Source: Enterobacteriaceae bacterium RIT691
GTDB taxonomy: Bacteria > Pseudomonadota > Gammaproteobacteria > Enterobacterales > Enterobacteriaceae
Direction: 5' to 3'
Length of the DNA: 64,000 bases
Assembly (NCBI GenBank): GCA_009668205.1
Contig: WJYM01000003.1
Span: forward strand, 248,001 to 312,000
Part shown: piece by piece, positions 9,576 through 19,657 of the stretch
How the letters are laid out: each line of letters starts with the position of its first letter
Numbering within the stretch: position 1 is the stretch's first letter
Notes under the pieces: generated by a model
Told to the model about the DNA's origin: nothing
Seen by the model: the letters and a program-made list of their open reading frames with translations, nothing else
Databases searched by the model: none
Position numbers and translations under genes: made by a program

Positions 9576-10856
9576 TTAATGACTTTTAGCGGGGGCAATG
9601 GAAACGGGATCCAGCACGGGCGTCGCGTCACCTTCGGGGTGACGGGCCGAGCGACAGCGCGAGAGCGTAAAGCTGGAAATCAGGGTAAAGAGCAGGGCGC
9701 AGCAGCCCATGTACAGATAGGTCTGTTCGAAGCCGATTTTGGCGTACAGGTAGCCCGCAGGCGGCGCGACGACGACCGAGCCGACATAAATCATGGCCTG
9801 ATAGCCAAGCAGGTACATGGTGGCGTTGACCTTTTTAGGGAAGTGTTCGGCAATGTATTTGAAGACAGATATCAGCAGCAGGGCGATCTCCATGCCGTAC
9901 AGCGGCTTAATGATGGAGATCATCAGCGGATCGGTGGTCAGGCCGGAGGCAATCAGACGCGCGCCCACCACGCAGCCGCAAAGCAGTAACCCGCGCTTGG
10001 CACCGTACCGATTCACCAGCATCGGGATAAACATCATCATCACGAATTCAGTACCGGACTGCACGGTGCTCAGATAACCGTACCAGGCGTTGCCTTGTTC
10101 TTTCGTCGTAAAGAACGACACGAAGTAGCGCGGGAACTGCTGCTCGGCGACAAACATCATCCAGGCAACACCGGCAACATACATACTGAACATCCAGAAC
10201 TTGCGATTTTTCAGCAGCAGAATGACATCGCTGAAGACAATTTTATTCGCCGAGATAACGTTATTGTTGCGCAGCTGTTCATCGCCAATTTTCAGGCTGA
10301 TTAACACCAGTAACATCAACACCGAGGTCACGCTGCTGACCAGGAAGTTTGCCAACGGCGTCAGGTTAAACAACACGCCAGACACCGATGCCGCCAGCGC
10401 CCAGCCGAGGGAGCCCCACATGCGGATCCGTCCAAATTCCAGCCCGTACAGGCGGCTGAAGCGGTCAGCGTAAGATTCCGACGCGGCAACACCGGCATAC
10501 CAGCCAAGGCTCAGATACAGCGCGCCAATGATGATGCCGACGGTGGTGTGACTCAGCAGTAACGGCTGATAGACCACGACAAAGAAAGGGGCCATCAGCG
10601 CAGAAACGGCACACACAAAATAGAGCAGCCATTTGCTCATGCCAATTTTGTCCATGATATAGCCGTATACCGGCTTCATGATCACTGCAAACACGCCGTT
10701 AATGGCGAACACGCTGCCGATAGTGATGCTGTCCAGACCGACTTTCTGGCTCAGCCACAGGGCATACAACCCAAAGCTCGATGACCAGGTGAAAAAGTAG
10801 AGAAAAATAAAACTGCTCATCTTGATTTGCGCACTGCGTGGGGTACTTGTCATCAT
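9576..10856 (-). CDS. Oligosaccharide:H+ symporter, LacY family (MFS)
   Basis: 426 residues with about 12 hydrophobic segments. It resembles LacY/RafB/CscB rather than general MFS proteins: the N-terminal FLYFFTWSSSFGLYALWL, the loop PVYGYIMDKIGMSKWLLY, and EFGRIRMWGSLGWA, which parallels the LacY EFGRARMFG segment containing the substrate/proton-coupling Arg. It probably imports the oligosaccharide cut by the neighbouring GH88 and DUF2264 proteins. It is 15 bases downstream of the DUF2264 gene and has a GAGGAGA ribosome site. A second ATG at 10853 is an equally good start. Confidence 0.87.
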   Translation of the reverse strand: MMTSTPRSAQIKMSSFIFLYFFTWSSSFGLYALWLSQKVGLDSITIGSVFAINGVFAVIMKPVYGYIMDKIGMSKWLLYFVCAVSALMAPFFVVVYQPLLLSHTTVGIIIGALYLSLGWYAGVAASESYADRFSRLYGLEFGRIRMWGSLGWALAASVSGVLFNLTPLANFLVSSVTSVLMLLVLISLKIGDEQLRNNNVISANKIVFSDVILLLKNRKFWMFSMYVAGVAWMMFVAEQQFPRYFVSFFTTKEQGNAWYGYLSTVQSGTEFVMMMFIPMLVNRYGAKRGLLLCGCVVGARLIASGLTTDPLMISIIKPLYGMEIALLLISVFKYIAEHFPKKVNATMYLLGYQAMIYVGSVVVAPPAGYLYAKIGFEQTYLYMGCCALLFTLISSFTLSRCRSARHPEGDATPVLDPVSIAPAKSH

Positions 10857-10871
10857 GATGTCTCCTCAGAC

Positions 10872-12704
10872 TCACGGCAGTTCGGGCAGAGTGAAGTGCG
10901 TTTCATGGGCCGCCGACGTCAGACTGACTTCCCCACGGTACAGGTTGAATTTCGGCACGCTGGTGGCCGCATAATCCTGCGGATCGCCCGCCCAGACCGC
11001 GCAAACCAGCAGATGATTTCCTTTCGGTAATTCACCGCGTAACACGGGCACGGCGGCGCGGTCGGCAAACAACAGATTGCTGTTCGGCGGCGTAAGCACC
11101 ACCTCGCCCTGGCGCGGTTGAGGAGTGAGGCAGTGAATGGCGCTGGTATCGGCTACGCCAGTAAGGCGGCTGAGGCCGGAATCGACGCTCTGCTCCAGCG
11201 GTGGGCGAGCACAGAGGCTGAACCCGCCTTCAGAGGTGTCCAGCTCCCGCGCCGTGCTGAGGTGATGAACGCGGACCTGCCAGTTGCCCAGTGCGACAAG
11301 CCAGCTATCGACTGTCACGTCCTGCCATGGCTGCCAGCGGCTATAAATGGAATCAGGCAGGGTGATGACCTGCAGACAGTGGCGACGACCGCGCCAGTAG
11401 TTATCTTTCTCGCTCAACAGCAGCATCGAATCTGGCGAGGCGTGCGGCAAGCCAAAGCGCCCACGCTCAACGTTAAAGGCGTAGCGAGTGGAATAGGCAA
11501 ATTTGCAGTATTTGGCTTCGGTATTGACGAAGTTATTGCGCTCCCACTGCCCGGCGGTGAGCATCCACAGGTGTTCAGGCTGATGGATCAGTATTTGCGC
11601 CGCACGAGGGATCGCGTGGGGTGACTGGCGCGGCGGCAGATTTTCTTCTTCGGCCTGCCAAAACGCATGGTTGTCGGCGAGTGCCAGCACCAGAACGGTT
11701 TTCAGCGCCCAGTAAGGTGAACCCGGCGCATTGTAATCTTCTGCCATTACCAGGTTTGGATAGCTGTAGCCAACGCTTAATACGCCGTCGCGATCAAAGG
11801 GCTGCTGCTGCATCCACCACCGCAGATGGCGCAGGACAATGCCCTTCTGCACGCCGGGGGAATACACGTCTAACCCAGCGAAAGCCGCCGCACTCCAGAA
11901 GGCCGCCTGGGCAAAACGGTACGTCAGGCTGCGGCCAAACGGAACAGCAGAGCCGTTATCTGCGAAGAAGTGAATAAAGTCGTGAGCAAAAACGCGGGCG
12001 CGTTCACGCAGAGTGGCACAGCGTTGAGGGTCTACCTCCTTCATCAGCCGGGAATAAATCAGGCCGTAAAAATGAAAGCCCATAGAGATGTAGTAATCAC
12101 GCGGGCGATCCGGACCGTCGCTGTACCAACCGTCACCCAGCCAGTAATTTTCCATCGCAGTGAAATGACGCTCCAGCGCTTGGTGATTAACCGGCATTCC
12201 GCTGTGATAAAAACCCACCTGCACCAGAATCGGGAAAAAGTGCCAGTTGTTATCCGGGATTGTGGCGGTTTCACTTTGCTTCAGCCACTGATACAGCTGA
12301 TGCTTTTCTTGCTCGCTGAAGTGCGCTAACAGCGGTTTGTGGGCCAGGGCGAGCAGCATGCCATAGGCCGCCATTTCCACCACGCGCTGGTCGCTGTGAC
12401 CCATTTCACCCCAATATTCCGGATGGGCAGGATCCACGCCGTTTTTAATGGCCTGGATGTATAAAGAGAGTTGTTCTGGTTCCTGGCCGCCAGCCAGTAG
12501 CGGCGTAACGCCCCACAGCAGTCGGGAGAACGCTTCCATATTGGCAATGCGCTGGCCGTAATGGGTGGTGAAATTGGCTAAATCCACGCCGCTGTCGTTC
12601 GCTTTGAAAAAAGGTGTCACCGCATTCAGCAGTTCATTGACCCATTGGGTCAGGTCGCTGCGGGAGCGTAGGGGATTATCAAAGGTAATGTTTTTAGGTT
12701 GCAC
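10872..12704 (-). CDS. DUF2264 family protein, putative glycoside hydrolase
   Basis: 610 residues. The N-terminal 370 residues match the DUF2264 pattern: WGVTPLLAGG, NNWHFFPILVQ, DGWYSDGPDRPRDYYISMGFHFYGLIY, GRSLTYRFAQAAFWSAAAFAG and SVGYSYPNLVMAEDYNAPGSPYWALK. The repeated helices suggest an (alpha/alpha) toroid, and the C-terminal third looks beta-rich. As I recall, related DUF2264 proteins underlie CAZy family GH154 (beta-glucuronidase), but this link should be checked. No signal peptide is present. The start is GTG at 12704 behind GGGAGGG. It is the first gene of the operon, divergent from the AraC regulator, next to a GH88 enzyme, which supports a uronic-acid-containing substrate. Confidence 0.8.
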   Translation of the reverse strand: MQPKNITFDNPLRSRSDLTQWVNELLNAVTPFFKANDSGVDLANFTTHYGQRIANMEAFSRLLWGVTPLLAGGQEPEQLSLYIQAIKNGVDPAHPEYWGEMGHSDQRVVEMAAYGMLLALAHKPLLAHFSEQEKHQLYQWLKQSETATIPDNNWHFFPILVQVGFYHSGMPVNHQALERHFTAMENYWLGDGWYSDGPDRPRDYYISMGFHFYGLIYSRLMKEVDPQRCATLRERARVFAHDFIHFFADNGSAVPFGRSLTYRFAQAAFWSAAAFAGLDVYSPGVQKGIVLRHLRWWMQQQPFDRDGVLSVGYSYPNLVMAEDYNAPGSPYWALKTVLVLALADNHAFWQAEEENLPPRQSPHAIPRAAQILIHQPEHLWMLTAGQWERNNFVNTEAKYCKFAYSTRYAFNVERGRFGLPHASPDSMLLLSEKDNYWRGRRHCLQVITLPDSIYSRWQPWQDVTVDSWLVALGNWQVRVHHLSTARELDTSEGGFSLCARPPLEQSVDSGLSRLTGVADTSAIHCLTPQPRQGEVVLTPPNSNLLFADRAAVPVLRGELPKGNHLLVCAVWAGDPQDYAATSVPKFNLYRGEVSLTSAAHETHFTLPELP

Positions 12705-12930
12705 GAGGCCCTCCCGTCAGACACGAGATTGTTAACGTTATTGTTATTTGTTGGGTTATCGCCGGGGTACTGGCGGTGAAATCTAGCCTAGCTGCTTTTC
12801 TTTCTGACGCTGAGTGAGCAGGCTCACAAAAATGAACCGCTATTTCAATTTCACTGGATTTTTCCCCTCGACAGGGCAATAAATTGCAAACCGTAGGCTA
12901 AAAATTTAATTCTGTTGTCATGGTGGCGGA
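12705..12930. promoter_or_regulatory. Divergent promoter region of island 1
   Basis: 226 non-coding bases separate the DUF2264-symporter-GH88 operon (minus) from the AraC gene (plus). It is A/T-richer than its flanks. It contains the CRP site described separately, an A/T-rich segment with GTTAACGTTATTGTTATT at 12730-12747 near the operon start, and a possible minus-strand -10 (TAGATT, 12779-12784). A four-codon ATG GTG GCG GAA TGA (12920-12934) ends by overlapping the AraC start codon. Confidence 0.6.
12813..12828. promoter_or_regulatory. Predicted CRP-cAMP binding site, island 1
   Basis: AGTGA-GCAGGC-TCACA matches the CRP consensus TGTGA-N6-TCACA at 9 of 10 core positions with correct spacing. 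It lies midway between the divergent operon and regulator, as expected for a catabolite-controlled sugar system. Confidence 0.7.
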
Positions 12931-13788
12931 ATGAGCAATTCGCAGTTGTTGGAACGGATAACCCTCGAGCACCAGGCCATCTCTTTTAATCGGATGTGGG
13001 GCTCCAGCGCGCTTTATTATCACTGGCATCAATGCGTGGAGTTTCTGTATATCTCGCAGGGGTACGGCATCGTGGTGGCCGACAACCAGCACTACACGGC
13101 ACGACCCGGTCGGCTGTTTATCTTCCCGCCTTTCAGGCTGCACAAAGTTCATGTTGATGAGAGTGACAATAACCATTATCACCGTTCCACCATGCACATT
13201 GAGCAAACGGTGGTGGAAGGAACGCTGCAGCAGTTTCCGCGTTTTCAGGCGCAGTTTGCCCATCTTGCGGCGACCAGTGCGCCTGCTCAGGCCTACGATC
13301 TCAGTGAGCATTCTGCTTACATGGAAACGATCCTCGCGCGCTTTGCCTCGCTCAACTCGGCAGAGCACTATCCGGCGGATGAAGTGGCATTTCTGGTGAT
13401 GCAGATGCTTGCGCTGCTGCCCGAACTGCCCGCGGCGAGTACGCCTCAGCAGCAGACGGCGTCAGCCCAGATCATGCAGTGGCTCGAAAAGCATTATGCG
13501 GAGAAATTTTCGCTGGAGGCGCTGGCCCATCACATCGGGCTGTCGCGCAGTTACACCTCAAGGATTTTTCGCCAACAGACGGGGGGAAGCATCCACGAAT
13601 ACCTGCTGACGCGCAGAATCAAACGAAGCTGTGATTTGCTGCGCACGACGGAAATCAGCGTGGATGCCATTGCGGCAAAAGTCGGCTTTCAGGAAGCGAC
13701 TTATTTCATTACCTGCTTTAAACGGCTGATGCGCCAGACGCCGTTGCAATATCGCAAACTGGCGCAACAGCGGGTCAATTTGCTGTAA
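12931..13788 (+). CDS. AraC-family transcriptional regulator of island 1
   Basis: 285 residues. The N-terminal half is a cupin-like sensor domain ([30 protein letters not shown]), and the C-terminal 100 residues carry the two AraC-type helix-turn-helix motifs ([24 protein letters not shown] and [24 protein letters not shown]). It is divergent from the DUF2264-symporter-GH88 operon, so it is the likely activator, responding to an imported sugar or uronic acid. Its 3' end overlaps the convergent mnmC by 14 bases, meaning the island abuts the backbone gene with no spacer. Confidence 0.88.
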   Translation: MSNSQLLERITLEHQAISFNRMWGSSALYYHWHQCVEFLYISQGYGIVVADNQHYTARPGRLFIFPPFRLHKVHVDESDNNHYHRSTMHIEQTVVEGTLQQFPRFQAQFAHLAATSAPAQAYDLSEHSAYMETILARFASLNSAEHYPADEVAFLVMQMLALLPELPAASTPQQQTASAQIMQWLEKHYAEKFSLEALAHHIGLSRSYTSRIFRQQTGGSIHEYLLTRRIKRSCDLLRTTEISVDAIAAKVGFQEATYFITCFKRLMRQTPLQYRKLAQQRVNLL

Positions 13789-15784
13789 CGATCGGGCGTC
13801 CTTTCAGTAATTTGCGTACCCACAGGCGATTGGGATTCAGCCCGGCCAGCGTGACGGCATCCAGCGGCAGCGGTTCATCGCTCATTTGCGAAGCCAGCAA
13901 CTCTGCGGCCAGAGGCGCGGAACACAGTCCGCGCGAGCCCAGTCCTGCCAGCATAAACATATTTTTCACTACCGGGGCAGTGACCGCATTGTCACGTGTT
14001 TCAGCAAGCGTCGCGTAAACGTCGAGCGTTTGCGCATAGTCTGGCACGTTACCAATCATCGGCAGATGATCCCGGGTGGCGCAGCGCACGCCGCAGCGAG
14101 CTTCACCGGTGCTGACATCCACCTCTTTCGGCCAATCGGCATTCGGGAAACAGTCGATCAGACGTTGACGATTTTTCTGTTGATCTTCTTCCCTGTACGC
14201 TGCGTCGGCCTCACCACGGCGGTAGCTCGCCCCAATACAGTGCTGTTGGTTGCGTGGATTTTGCGGCGTCATGTAACCGTCGTAGCACAAAACCTGCTTG
14301 AGTTTGGCGAGTGCGGGCGTGGCAGGGATATGGCTTACCTGGCCGCCAACTGAATAAACCGGCAGTTCCGCCGTTTGTGCAAACTGATTGATCTGATGAC
14401 CATTCGCCAGCACGACGTTTTCATGCGTGTGGCTGTCGCCATTTGCGAAGCCCAGTTGCCAGCCGTTGCCCTGCTGTTCAAGCCTCTCGCAACGATGGGA
14501 CCATTGCACCTTCAGCCCTTGTTTAACCGCCAGCGCAAACGTGGCGGAAGTGAGCTGGGCCGGGCACAGCCAACCGCCAAGCGGATACTGAATACCGCCG
14601 CAGTCGGTTTGTACACCGGTTATTTCATTGGCGTGATCGGCGTTGATGGCAACGGCAATCTCTTCTGGCAAGCCGAGTGAAAGCATCTGGGCAATTTTGT
14701 GGGCGCTTTTTTCATCCCAACCAAACTGCGTCACGCCGCACCAGTCGTGGTCGAACTCAACGGGCAGGGCATCATACAGCCGCCGGGCAAAGGTAAACGC
14801 CGCCGGGAAGAACTGGGCCAGTGCAGGATCGTGCGCCGTGAGCAAGGGATAGAGCGCCCCCTGGCGGTTGCCGGACGCGCCCTGGGCCGGTGCCTCATCC
14901 TCACAGTAAAGCGTCACATCCCAGCCGCGACGCAGCAGCGCCAGTGAGAGCAGGGCGCTGGCCACGCCACCGCCGATAATCGCGGTCTCTTTCGCGCTGG
15001 CGCCGGTCCGCGCAAACCACGGCGTTTTCGCCTGAGCGGGGGGGGAAATATTCCGCTGCCCGGTCAGCATTTCCCGTTTGCGGCCAAACCCTTTGGTCTT
15101 CTGCATGCTGAAACCCGCCTCAATTAACCCGCGACGGACAAAGCCCGCGCAGGTAAACGTGGCGACGGTGCTTTCGGGACGGGCAAATCGCGCCATCGCG
15201 TTGAATAAGGTGGGCGTCCACATATCCGGATTTTTCGACGGCGCAAAGCCGTCCAGGAACCAGGCGTCTACCTGCTGATTTAACGCGTCATCGAGGGTAT
15301 CGACCCGCTCGTTAATATCGCCAAACCAGAGATCGAGCGTGACGCTCCCGTCCGCCAGCAATAAGCGATGGCAGCCCGAAAAAGGCAGGGGCCACTGGGC
15401 CTGAAGTTCAGCCGCAAGCTCAGCCAGTTCCGGCCAGTGCGCATGGGCCAGTTTCAGGTCGTTGGCGCGCAGCGGGAATTTTTCAAAACTGACGAAATGT
15501 AATCTTTGCAGTGTAGCGTCCGGGGAGGTGGCGCGAAATGCGTTAAACGCCTGCCAGAGCGTGAGGAAATTCAGTCCGGTACCGAATCCGCTTTCGGCGA
15601 CGACAAAGTGGGTGCGGTCGTGGGTTTCAAAGCGTGCAGGCAACCGGTTTCCGCCGAGAAACACGTACCTCGTTTCCTCCAGACCGTTATCGTTGGAAAA
15701 GTAGACGTCATCGAAATCTCGGGAAACAGGTGTACCCTCATCGTTAAATTCGAGGTTGGCGGGTTGTATGGCGTTATGTTTCAC
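13775..15784 (-). CDS. mnmC: MnmC, bifunctional tRNA 5-methylaminomethyl-2-thiouridine enzyme
   Basis: 669 residues (E. coli 668). The N-terminal methyltransferase domain (MnmC2, about 1-240) has the SAM loop [14 protein letters not shown] and the [17 protein letters not shown] signature; the C-terminal FAD-dependent oxidase (MnmC1, from about 260) has the dinucleotide-binding [19 protein letters not shown]. It makes mnm5s2U34 from cmnm5s2U in tRNA wobble positions. The start is taken as GTG at 15784, giving the conserved [17 protein letters not shown]; an upstream ATG at 15886 would add 34 unconserved residues that overlap the fabB regulatory region. Confidence 0.94.
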   Translation of the reverse strand: MKHNAIQPANLEFNDEGTPVSRDFDDVYFSNDNGLEETRYVFLGGNRLPARFETHDRTHFVVAESGFGTGLNFLTLWQAFNAFRATSPDATLQRLHFVSFEKFPLRANDLKLAHAHWPELAELAAELQAQWPLPFSGCHRLLLADGSVTLDLWFGDINERVDTLDDALNQQVDAWFLDGFAPSKNPDMWTPTLFNAMARFARPESTVATFTCAGFVRRGLIEAGFSMQKTKGFGRKREMLTGQRNISPPAQAKTPWFARTGASAKETAIIGGGVASALLSLALLRRGWDVTLYCEDEAPAQGASGNRQGALYPLLTAHDPALAQFFPAAFTFARRLYDALPVEFDHDWCGVTQFGWDEKSAHKIAQMLSLGLPEEIAVAINADHANEITGVQTDCGGIQYPLGGWLCPAQLTSATFALAVKQGLKVQWSHRCERLEQQGNGWQLGFANGDSHTHENVVLANGHQINQFAQTAELPVYSVGGQVSHIPATPALAKLKQVLCYDGYMTPQNPRNQQHCIGASYRRGEADAAYREEDQQKNRQRLIDCFPNADWPKEVDVSTGEARCGVRCATRDHLPMIGNVPDYAQTLDVYATLAETRDNAVTAPVVKNMFMLAGLGSRGLCSAPLAAELLASQMSDEPLPLDAVTLAGLNPNRLWVRKLLKGRPIVTAN

Positions 15785-15859
15785 GTAAGTTACTCGCAAT
15801 GCAAGGCATGCAGCGATCTTAACGATGTGTGTCAGCAGGCGCAAATTTATGCATAAATT

Positions 15860-15900
15860 GGCTGATCGGACTTGTTCGGCGTACAAGTGTACGCTATCTT
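15860..15900 (+). promoter_or_regulatory. fabB promoter with FadR and FabR sites
   Basis: A sigma-70 promoter reads TTGTTC (15872-15877), 17-base spacer, TATCTT (15895-15900). The spacer contains the perfect inverted repeat GCGTACA-AG-TGTACGC (15879-15894), matching the known FabR operator. Directly upstream, CTGATCGGACTTGTT (about 15862-15876) resembles the FadR site of E. coli fabB, where FadR activates. The order of sites is the same as in E. coli, so unsaturated fatty-acid control is conserved. Confidence 0.85.
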
Positions 15901-15942
15901 GCGACTCGAAACTTAAAATAGTGTGACTTACAGAGGTATTGA

Positions 15943-17160
15943 ATGAAACGTGCAGTGATTACTGGCCTGGGTATTGTTTCCAGCATCGGTAGCAACCAGC
16001 AGGAAGTCCTGGCATCCCTGCGTGAAGGCCGCTCTGGGATCACTTTCTCTCAAGAATTCAAAGACTCAGGCATGCGTAGCCACGTTTGGGGCAACGTTAA
16101 ACTGGACACCGCCGGTCTGATCGACCGTAAAGTTGTCCGTTTCATGAACGATGCCTCTATTTACGCTTATCTCTCTATGCAGCAGGCCGTTGAAGACGCT
16201 GGCCTGAAAGCAGAAGATTATCAGAACAACCCGCGCGTAGGCCTGATTGCTGGCTCCGGTGGTTCTTCTAAAGCTCAGGTATTCGGTGCTGACGCCATGC
16301 GTAGCCCGCGTGGCCTGAAAGCGGTGGGTCCATACGTTGTGACCAAAGCGATGGGCTCTGCGGTATCCGCGTGCCTCGCCACCCCCTTCAAAATCCATGG
16401 CGTGAACTACTCTATCAGCTCGGCATGTGCGACTTCCGCACACTGCATCGGCAACGCGGTAGAGCAGATCCAACTGGGCAAACAGGACATCGTTTTTGCC
16501 GGCGGCGGCGAAGAGCTGGGCTGGGAAATGGCCTGTGAGTTCGACGCAATGGGTGCACTGTCCACCAAGTACAACGAAACCCCGGACCAGGCTTCCCGTA
16601 CCTATGATGCGAACCGTGACGGCTTCGTTATTGCAGGCGGCGGCGGTATGGTTGTGGTTGAAGAACTGGAACACGCTCTGGCGCGTGGTGCACATATCTA
16701 CGCAGAAATCGTGGGCTACGGCGCGACCTCTGACGGTGCTGACATGGTTGCTCCATCGGGTGAAGGCGCAGTGCGCTGCATGAAGATGGCGATGGACGGT
16801 GTGAATACCCCAATCGATTACCTGAACTCTCACGGGACCTCTACCCCGGTAGGTGATGTGAAAGAACTGGGCGCTATCCGTGAAGTGTTTGGCGACAACT
16901 CGCCCGCTATCTCTGCAACCAAAGCCATGACCGGTCACTCTCTGGGTGCTGCTGGCGTGCAGGAAGCTATCTACTCGCTGCTGATGCTGGAACACGGCTT
17001 CGTTGCGCCAAGCATTAACATCGGTGAGATGGATGAGCAGGCTGCGGGTCTGAATATCGTGACCGAGCCGACCGATCGTCAGCTGACCACCGTGATGTCC
17101 AACAGCTTCGGCTTCGGCGGCACCAACGCCACGCTGGTCATGCGTAAGCTGAAAGACTGA
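15943..17160 (+). CDS. fabB: FabB, beta-ketoacyl-ACP synthase I
   Basis: 405 residues, one fewer than E. coli because of a one-residue shortening in the loop near residue 108. The active-site triad is Cys162 ([12 protein letters not shown]), His in [12 protein letters not shown] and His in [12 protein letters not shown]. FabB elongates acyl-ACPs and is essential for unsaturated fatty-acid synthesis. It has a strong ribosome site (AGAGG) and codon use typical of a highly expressed gene. It is monocistronic, with its own FabR/FadR-type promoter and a terminator right after the stop. Confidence 0.98.
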   Translation: MKRAVITGLGIVSSIGSNQQEVLASLREGRSGITFSQEFKDSGMRSHVWGNVKLDTAGLIDRKVVRFMNDASIYAYLSMQQAVEDAGLKAEDYQNNPRVGLIAGSGGSSKAQVFGADAMRSPRGLKAVGPYVVTKAMGSAVSACLATPFKIHGVNYSISSACATSAHCIGNAVEQIQLGKQDIVFAGGGEELGWEMACEFDAMGALSTKYNETPDQASRTYDANRDGFVIAGGGGMVVVEELEHALARGAHIYAEIVGYGATSDGADMVAPSGEGAVRCMKMAMDGVNTPIDYLNSHGTSTPVGDVKELGAIREVFGDNSPAISATKAMTGHSLGAAGVQEAIYSLLMLEHGFVAPSINIGEMDEQAAGLNIVTEPTDRQLTTVMSNSFGFGGTNATLVMRKLKD

Positions 17161-17179
17161 GTCATCGGTTGTTGAAAAA

Positions 17180-17201
17180 GGAGCCTGAGGGCTCCTTTTT
17201 T
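17180..17201 (+). terminator. Rho-independent terminator after fabB
   Basis: GGAGCC (17180-17185), TGAG loop, GGCTCC (17190-17195), then six T residues. Confidence 0.93.
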
Positions 17202-17258
17202 ATTGCCGCGATTTTGCATTGACAGCCACAATGCTTAGCAGGCAAACTTCAGCCTCAA

Positions 17259-17277
17259 CATTATCAAGATGATAATG
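17259..17277. promoter_or_regulatory. Perfect 7-5-7 inverted repeat upstream of yfcJ
   Basis: CATTATC-AAGAT-GATAATG lies about 100 bases upstream of yfcJ in a 214-base gap. It could be the operator of an unidentified regulator. The half-sites resemble those in Fur boxes, but the arrangement is inverted relative to the Fur consensus. Confidence 0.4.
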
Positions 17278-17375
17278 CGTAAGCGTTTAACGTTATCCAA
17301 CGCACCTTAATCCTGATATTCAGGTAGAGGGGGCGTGGCGTCTTCCCCGCCTTACTCTGCGTTATGGAGTAAAGC

Positions 17376-18554
17376 ATGTCTGCTATCACACAACCTGTGA
17401 ATTCTTCTTCAGCGAATGGCTCGCTGTTTCGTATCGCGTTTGCCGTTTTTCTGACCTATATGACCGTGGGCCTGCCGTTGCCCGTGATCCCGCTGTTTGT
17501 CCACAGTGAGCTTGGCTACGGCAATATGATGGTCGGTATTGCCGTCGGCATTCAGTTTCTGGCAACCGTACTCACCCGTGGCTATGCGGGGCGACTGGCC
17601 GACCAATTTGGTGCGAAACGCTCCGTAATACAAGGGATGTTTGCCTGTGGTCTGGCGGGCGGGGCATGGCTGCTGGCCGCGTTATTGCCCGTGGATGCCG
17701 CATGGAAATTCGCCTTATTGATTGTCGGTCGTCTGATCCTCGGGTTCGGTGAAAGCCAGCTGTTAACCGGCACGTTGACCTGGGGAATGGGGCTGGTAGG
17801 GCCAACACGTTCCGGCAAAGTGATGTCGTGGAATGGCATGGCTATCTACGGTGCATTGGCCGTTGGCGCACCATTGGGGCTGTTAATCCATAGTCAGTTT
17901 GGTTTCGCGGTTCTGGCCGGTGTGACGATGGTGCTGCCGCTGCTGGCATGGGCATTCAATGGCACCGTGCGTAAAGTGCCTGCGCATGCGGGTGAGCGTC
18001 CGTCACTCTGGAGTGTGGTCGGCCTTATCTGGAAAGCGGGCATTGGGCTGGCGTTGCAGGGCGTGGGTTTTGCCGCGATCGGCACCTTTGTATCCCTCTA
18101 TTTTATGAGCCGGGGCTGGGCGATGGCGGGCTTTACGCTGACCGCGTTCGGCGGCGCTTTCGTACTGATGCGTTTGCTGTTCGGCTGGATGCCGGATCGT
18201 TTTGGTGGCGTGAAGGTGGCGGTCGCTTCTTTGTTCATCGAAATGATCGGGCTGACGCTGTTGTGGCAGGCACCGGATGCCTGGGTGGCGTTGGCGGGGG
18301 CGGCAATGACCGGAGCAGGATGTTCGCTAATCTTCCCCTCGCTGGGCGTTGAGGTCGTAAAACGCGTTCCCGCGCAGGTTCGCGGCACCGCACTGGGTGG
18401 TTATGCGGCGTTCCAGGACATCTCCTACGGTGTTACCGGCCCGCTGGCCGGTCTGCTGGCGACGTCGTTTGGTTATCCTTCCGTATTTTTGGCCGGTGCC
18501 GTGTCCGCGCTTATCGGCATCGCCGTCACGCTGTTGGCGTTCCGTCGCGCTTAA
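17376..18554 (+). CDS. yfcJ: YfcJ, MFS efflux transporter
   Basis: 392 residues, same as E. coli YfcJ. About 12 hydrophobic segments; the MFS loop between helices 2 and 3 reads [11 protein letters not shown], and the antiporter-like motif C region contains [15 protein letters not shown]. It belongs to the drug-exporter type of major facilitator proteins; its natural substrate is not settled. The 3' end overlaps the convergent flk gene by four bases. Confidence 0.92.
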   Translation: MSAITQPVNSSSANGSLFRIAFAVFLTYMTVGLPLPVIPLFVHSELGYGNMMVGIAVGIQFLATVLTRGYAGRLADQFGAKRSVIQGMFACGLAGGAWLLAALLPVDAAWKFALLIVGRLILGFGESQLLTGTLTWGMGLVGPTRSGKVMSWNGMAIYGALAVGAPLGLLIHSQFGFAVLAGVTMVLPLLAWAFNGTVRKVPAHAGERPSLWSVVGLIWKAGIGLALQGVGFAAIGTFVSLYFMSRGWAMAGFTLTAFGGAFVLMRLLFGWMPDRFGGVKVAVASLFIEMIGLTLLWQAPDAWVALAGAAMTGAGCSLIFPSLGVEVVKRVPAQVRGTALGGYAAFQDISYGVTGPLAGLLATSFGYPSVFLAGAVSALIGIAVTLLAFRRA

Positions 18555-19552
18555 AGCAGGATCCACAGCAGCAACATCACCACTATCAGCGCGACGAGCA
18601 TCAGACCCGGGCGCGCTGACATCGCTTTGATGTTTTCGATAAACGGCGTAAACGGACTGATAATCGGCTGAACGTTGCGGACTTCCAGGGTGTCCTGAGT
18701 CCTGTCCACGCGTTTGAGGAAGATCTGATTCAAGAGATCCTGAACCTGAACCGGGGTGAGCATGGACTGCGGCGAGACCTGCCAGGCGTGCTGAGCGTAA
18801 TCTCTCAACACGCTAAACTCTTCTTTTTCCATGGGCTGCTTCAGTGCCGCCTGAAGGGTCAGCAGCGTAGGCGCTTTTTGCTCGCTCAGCGTCTGGCGAG
18901 CCTGCAGCCAGGTCACCAACGCGTTGAAGTGTTTTGCAGGAATAAGCTCACCGGTTTTCACCCCAGAAAGCTCCAGCATCGACTGCCAGATACTTTTGCT
19001 GGATTCTCCGGTGGCCGCCGCCACTTTTGCCACCAGTTGTTTCAGCGCGTTATGCTCGGCAGGCAGCAGGGGACGGACGGTGCCCGGACGCTGCTGCGGC
19101 TGAGGAATTACCAGCTCGTTGTTCTGCAGCAGTTGAAGCACATTCTTCAGCTGATCTGGCGTGAGCTGGCTCAGTGCCGTTTGACCATACTGCTGGCGAA
19201 TGAAGTCACTCACGGCCTGACGATTGTTTCCCTGACTCAAGAGTTCAGTCAGTTGCGCCACAACCTGGCGAGTGGTGTGGCTCTGCTGGGCAACCTGCAG
19301 GCGCTGATTCAGGTTTTGCTCAGCGGCGGGGAAGTGCCTTGAGAGCAACGGCGCATCACTTTTTAACCCCAGATCGTGCTTCATCCCGGCCCAAAGGCCT
19401 GCGCTTTGTTGCGACGTCAGTGCGACCAGACGCGTGATCAGTCGTTCGAGCACGGTGCGCTGCTGAGAGGAAAGCGGTTGATTGCCCACCTGCTGATTGA
19501 TGGTTCCTTCCCCCGGAGGGCGGGCGGGCATGCCTGAAATGGGTTGCGTCAT
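18551..19552 (-). CDS. flk: Flk, flagellar hook-type regulator
   Basis: 333 residues (E. coli about 331). Mostly Gln/Leu-rich helical cytoplasmic domain, ending in a single C-terminal membrane anchor ([19 protein letters not shown]). Flk prevents premature secretion of FlgM before the flagellar P- and L-rings are complete. It is divergent from pdxB with a 105-base gap. Its presence suggests a flagellated host. Confidence 0.92.
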   Translation of the reverse strand: MTQPISGMPARPPGEGTINQQVGNQPLSSQQRTVLERLITRLVALTSQQSAGLWAGMKHDLGLKSDAPLLSRHFPAAEQNLNQRLQVAQQSHTTRQVVAQLTELLSQGNNRQAVSDFIRQQYGQTALSQLTPDQLKNVLQLLQNNELVIPQPQQRPGTVRPLLPAEHNALKQLVAKVAAATGESSKSIWQSMLELSGVKTGELIPAKHFNALVTWLQARQTLSEQKAPTLLTLQAALKQPMEKEEFSVLRDYAQHAWQVSPQSMLTPVQVQDLLNQIFLKRVDRTQDTLEVRNVQPIISPFTPFIENIKAMSARPGLMLVALIVVMLLLWILL

Positions 19553-19657
19553 GATAAATCCTGAATGTCCGTCGGTGTTCTCAAGGCTCAGTGTTCCTGG
19601 CGGCCAGATTATGGCACACTTCCCCGATTAACTCTCGCTTGTGACAGGTACCGTATC

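Noticed and set aside
17259-17277. Fur box upstream of yfcJ
   Set aside because: The ATTATC/GATAAT halves are in inverted order relative to the Fur consensus and the spacing does not fit.
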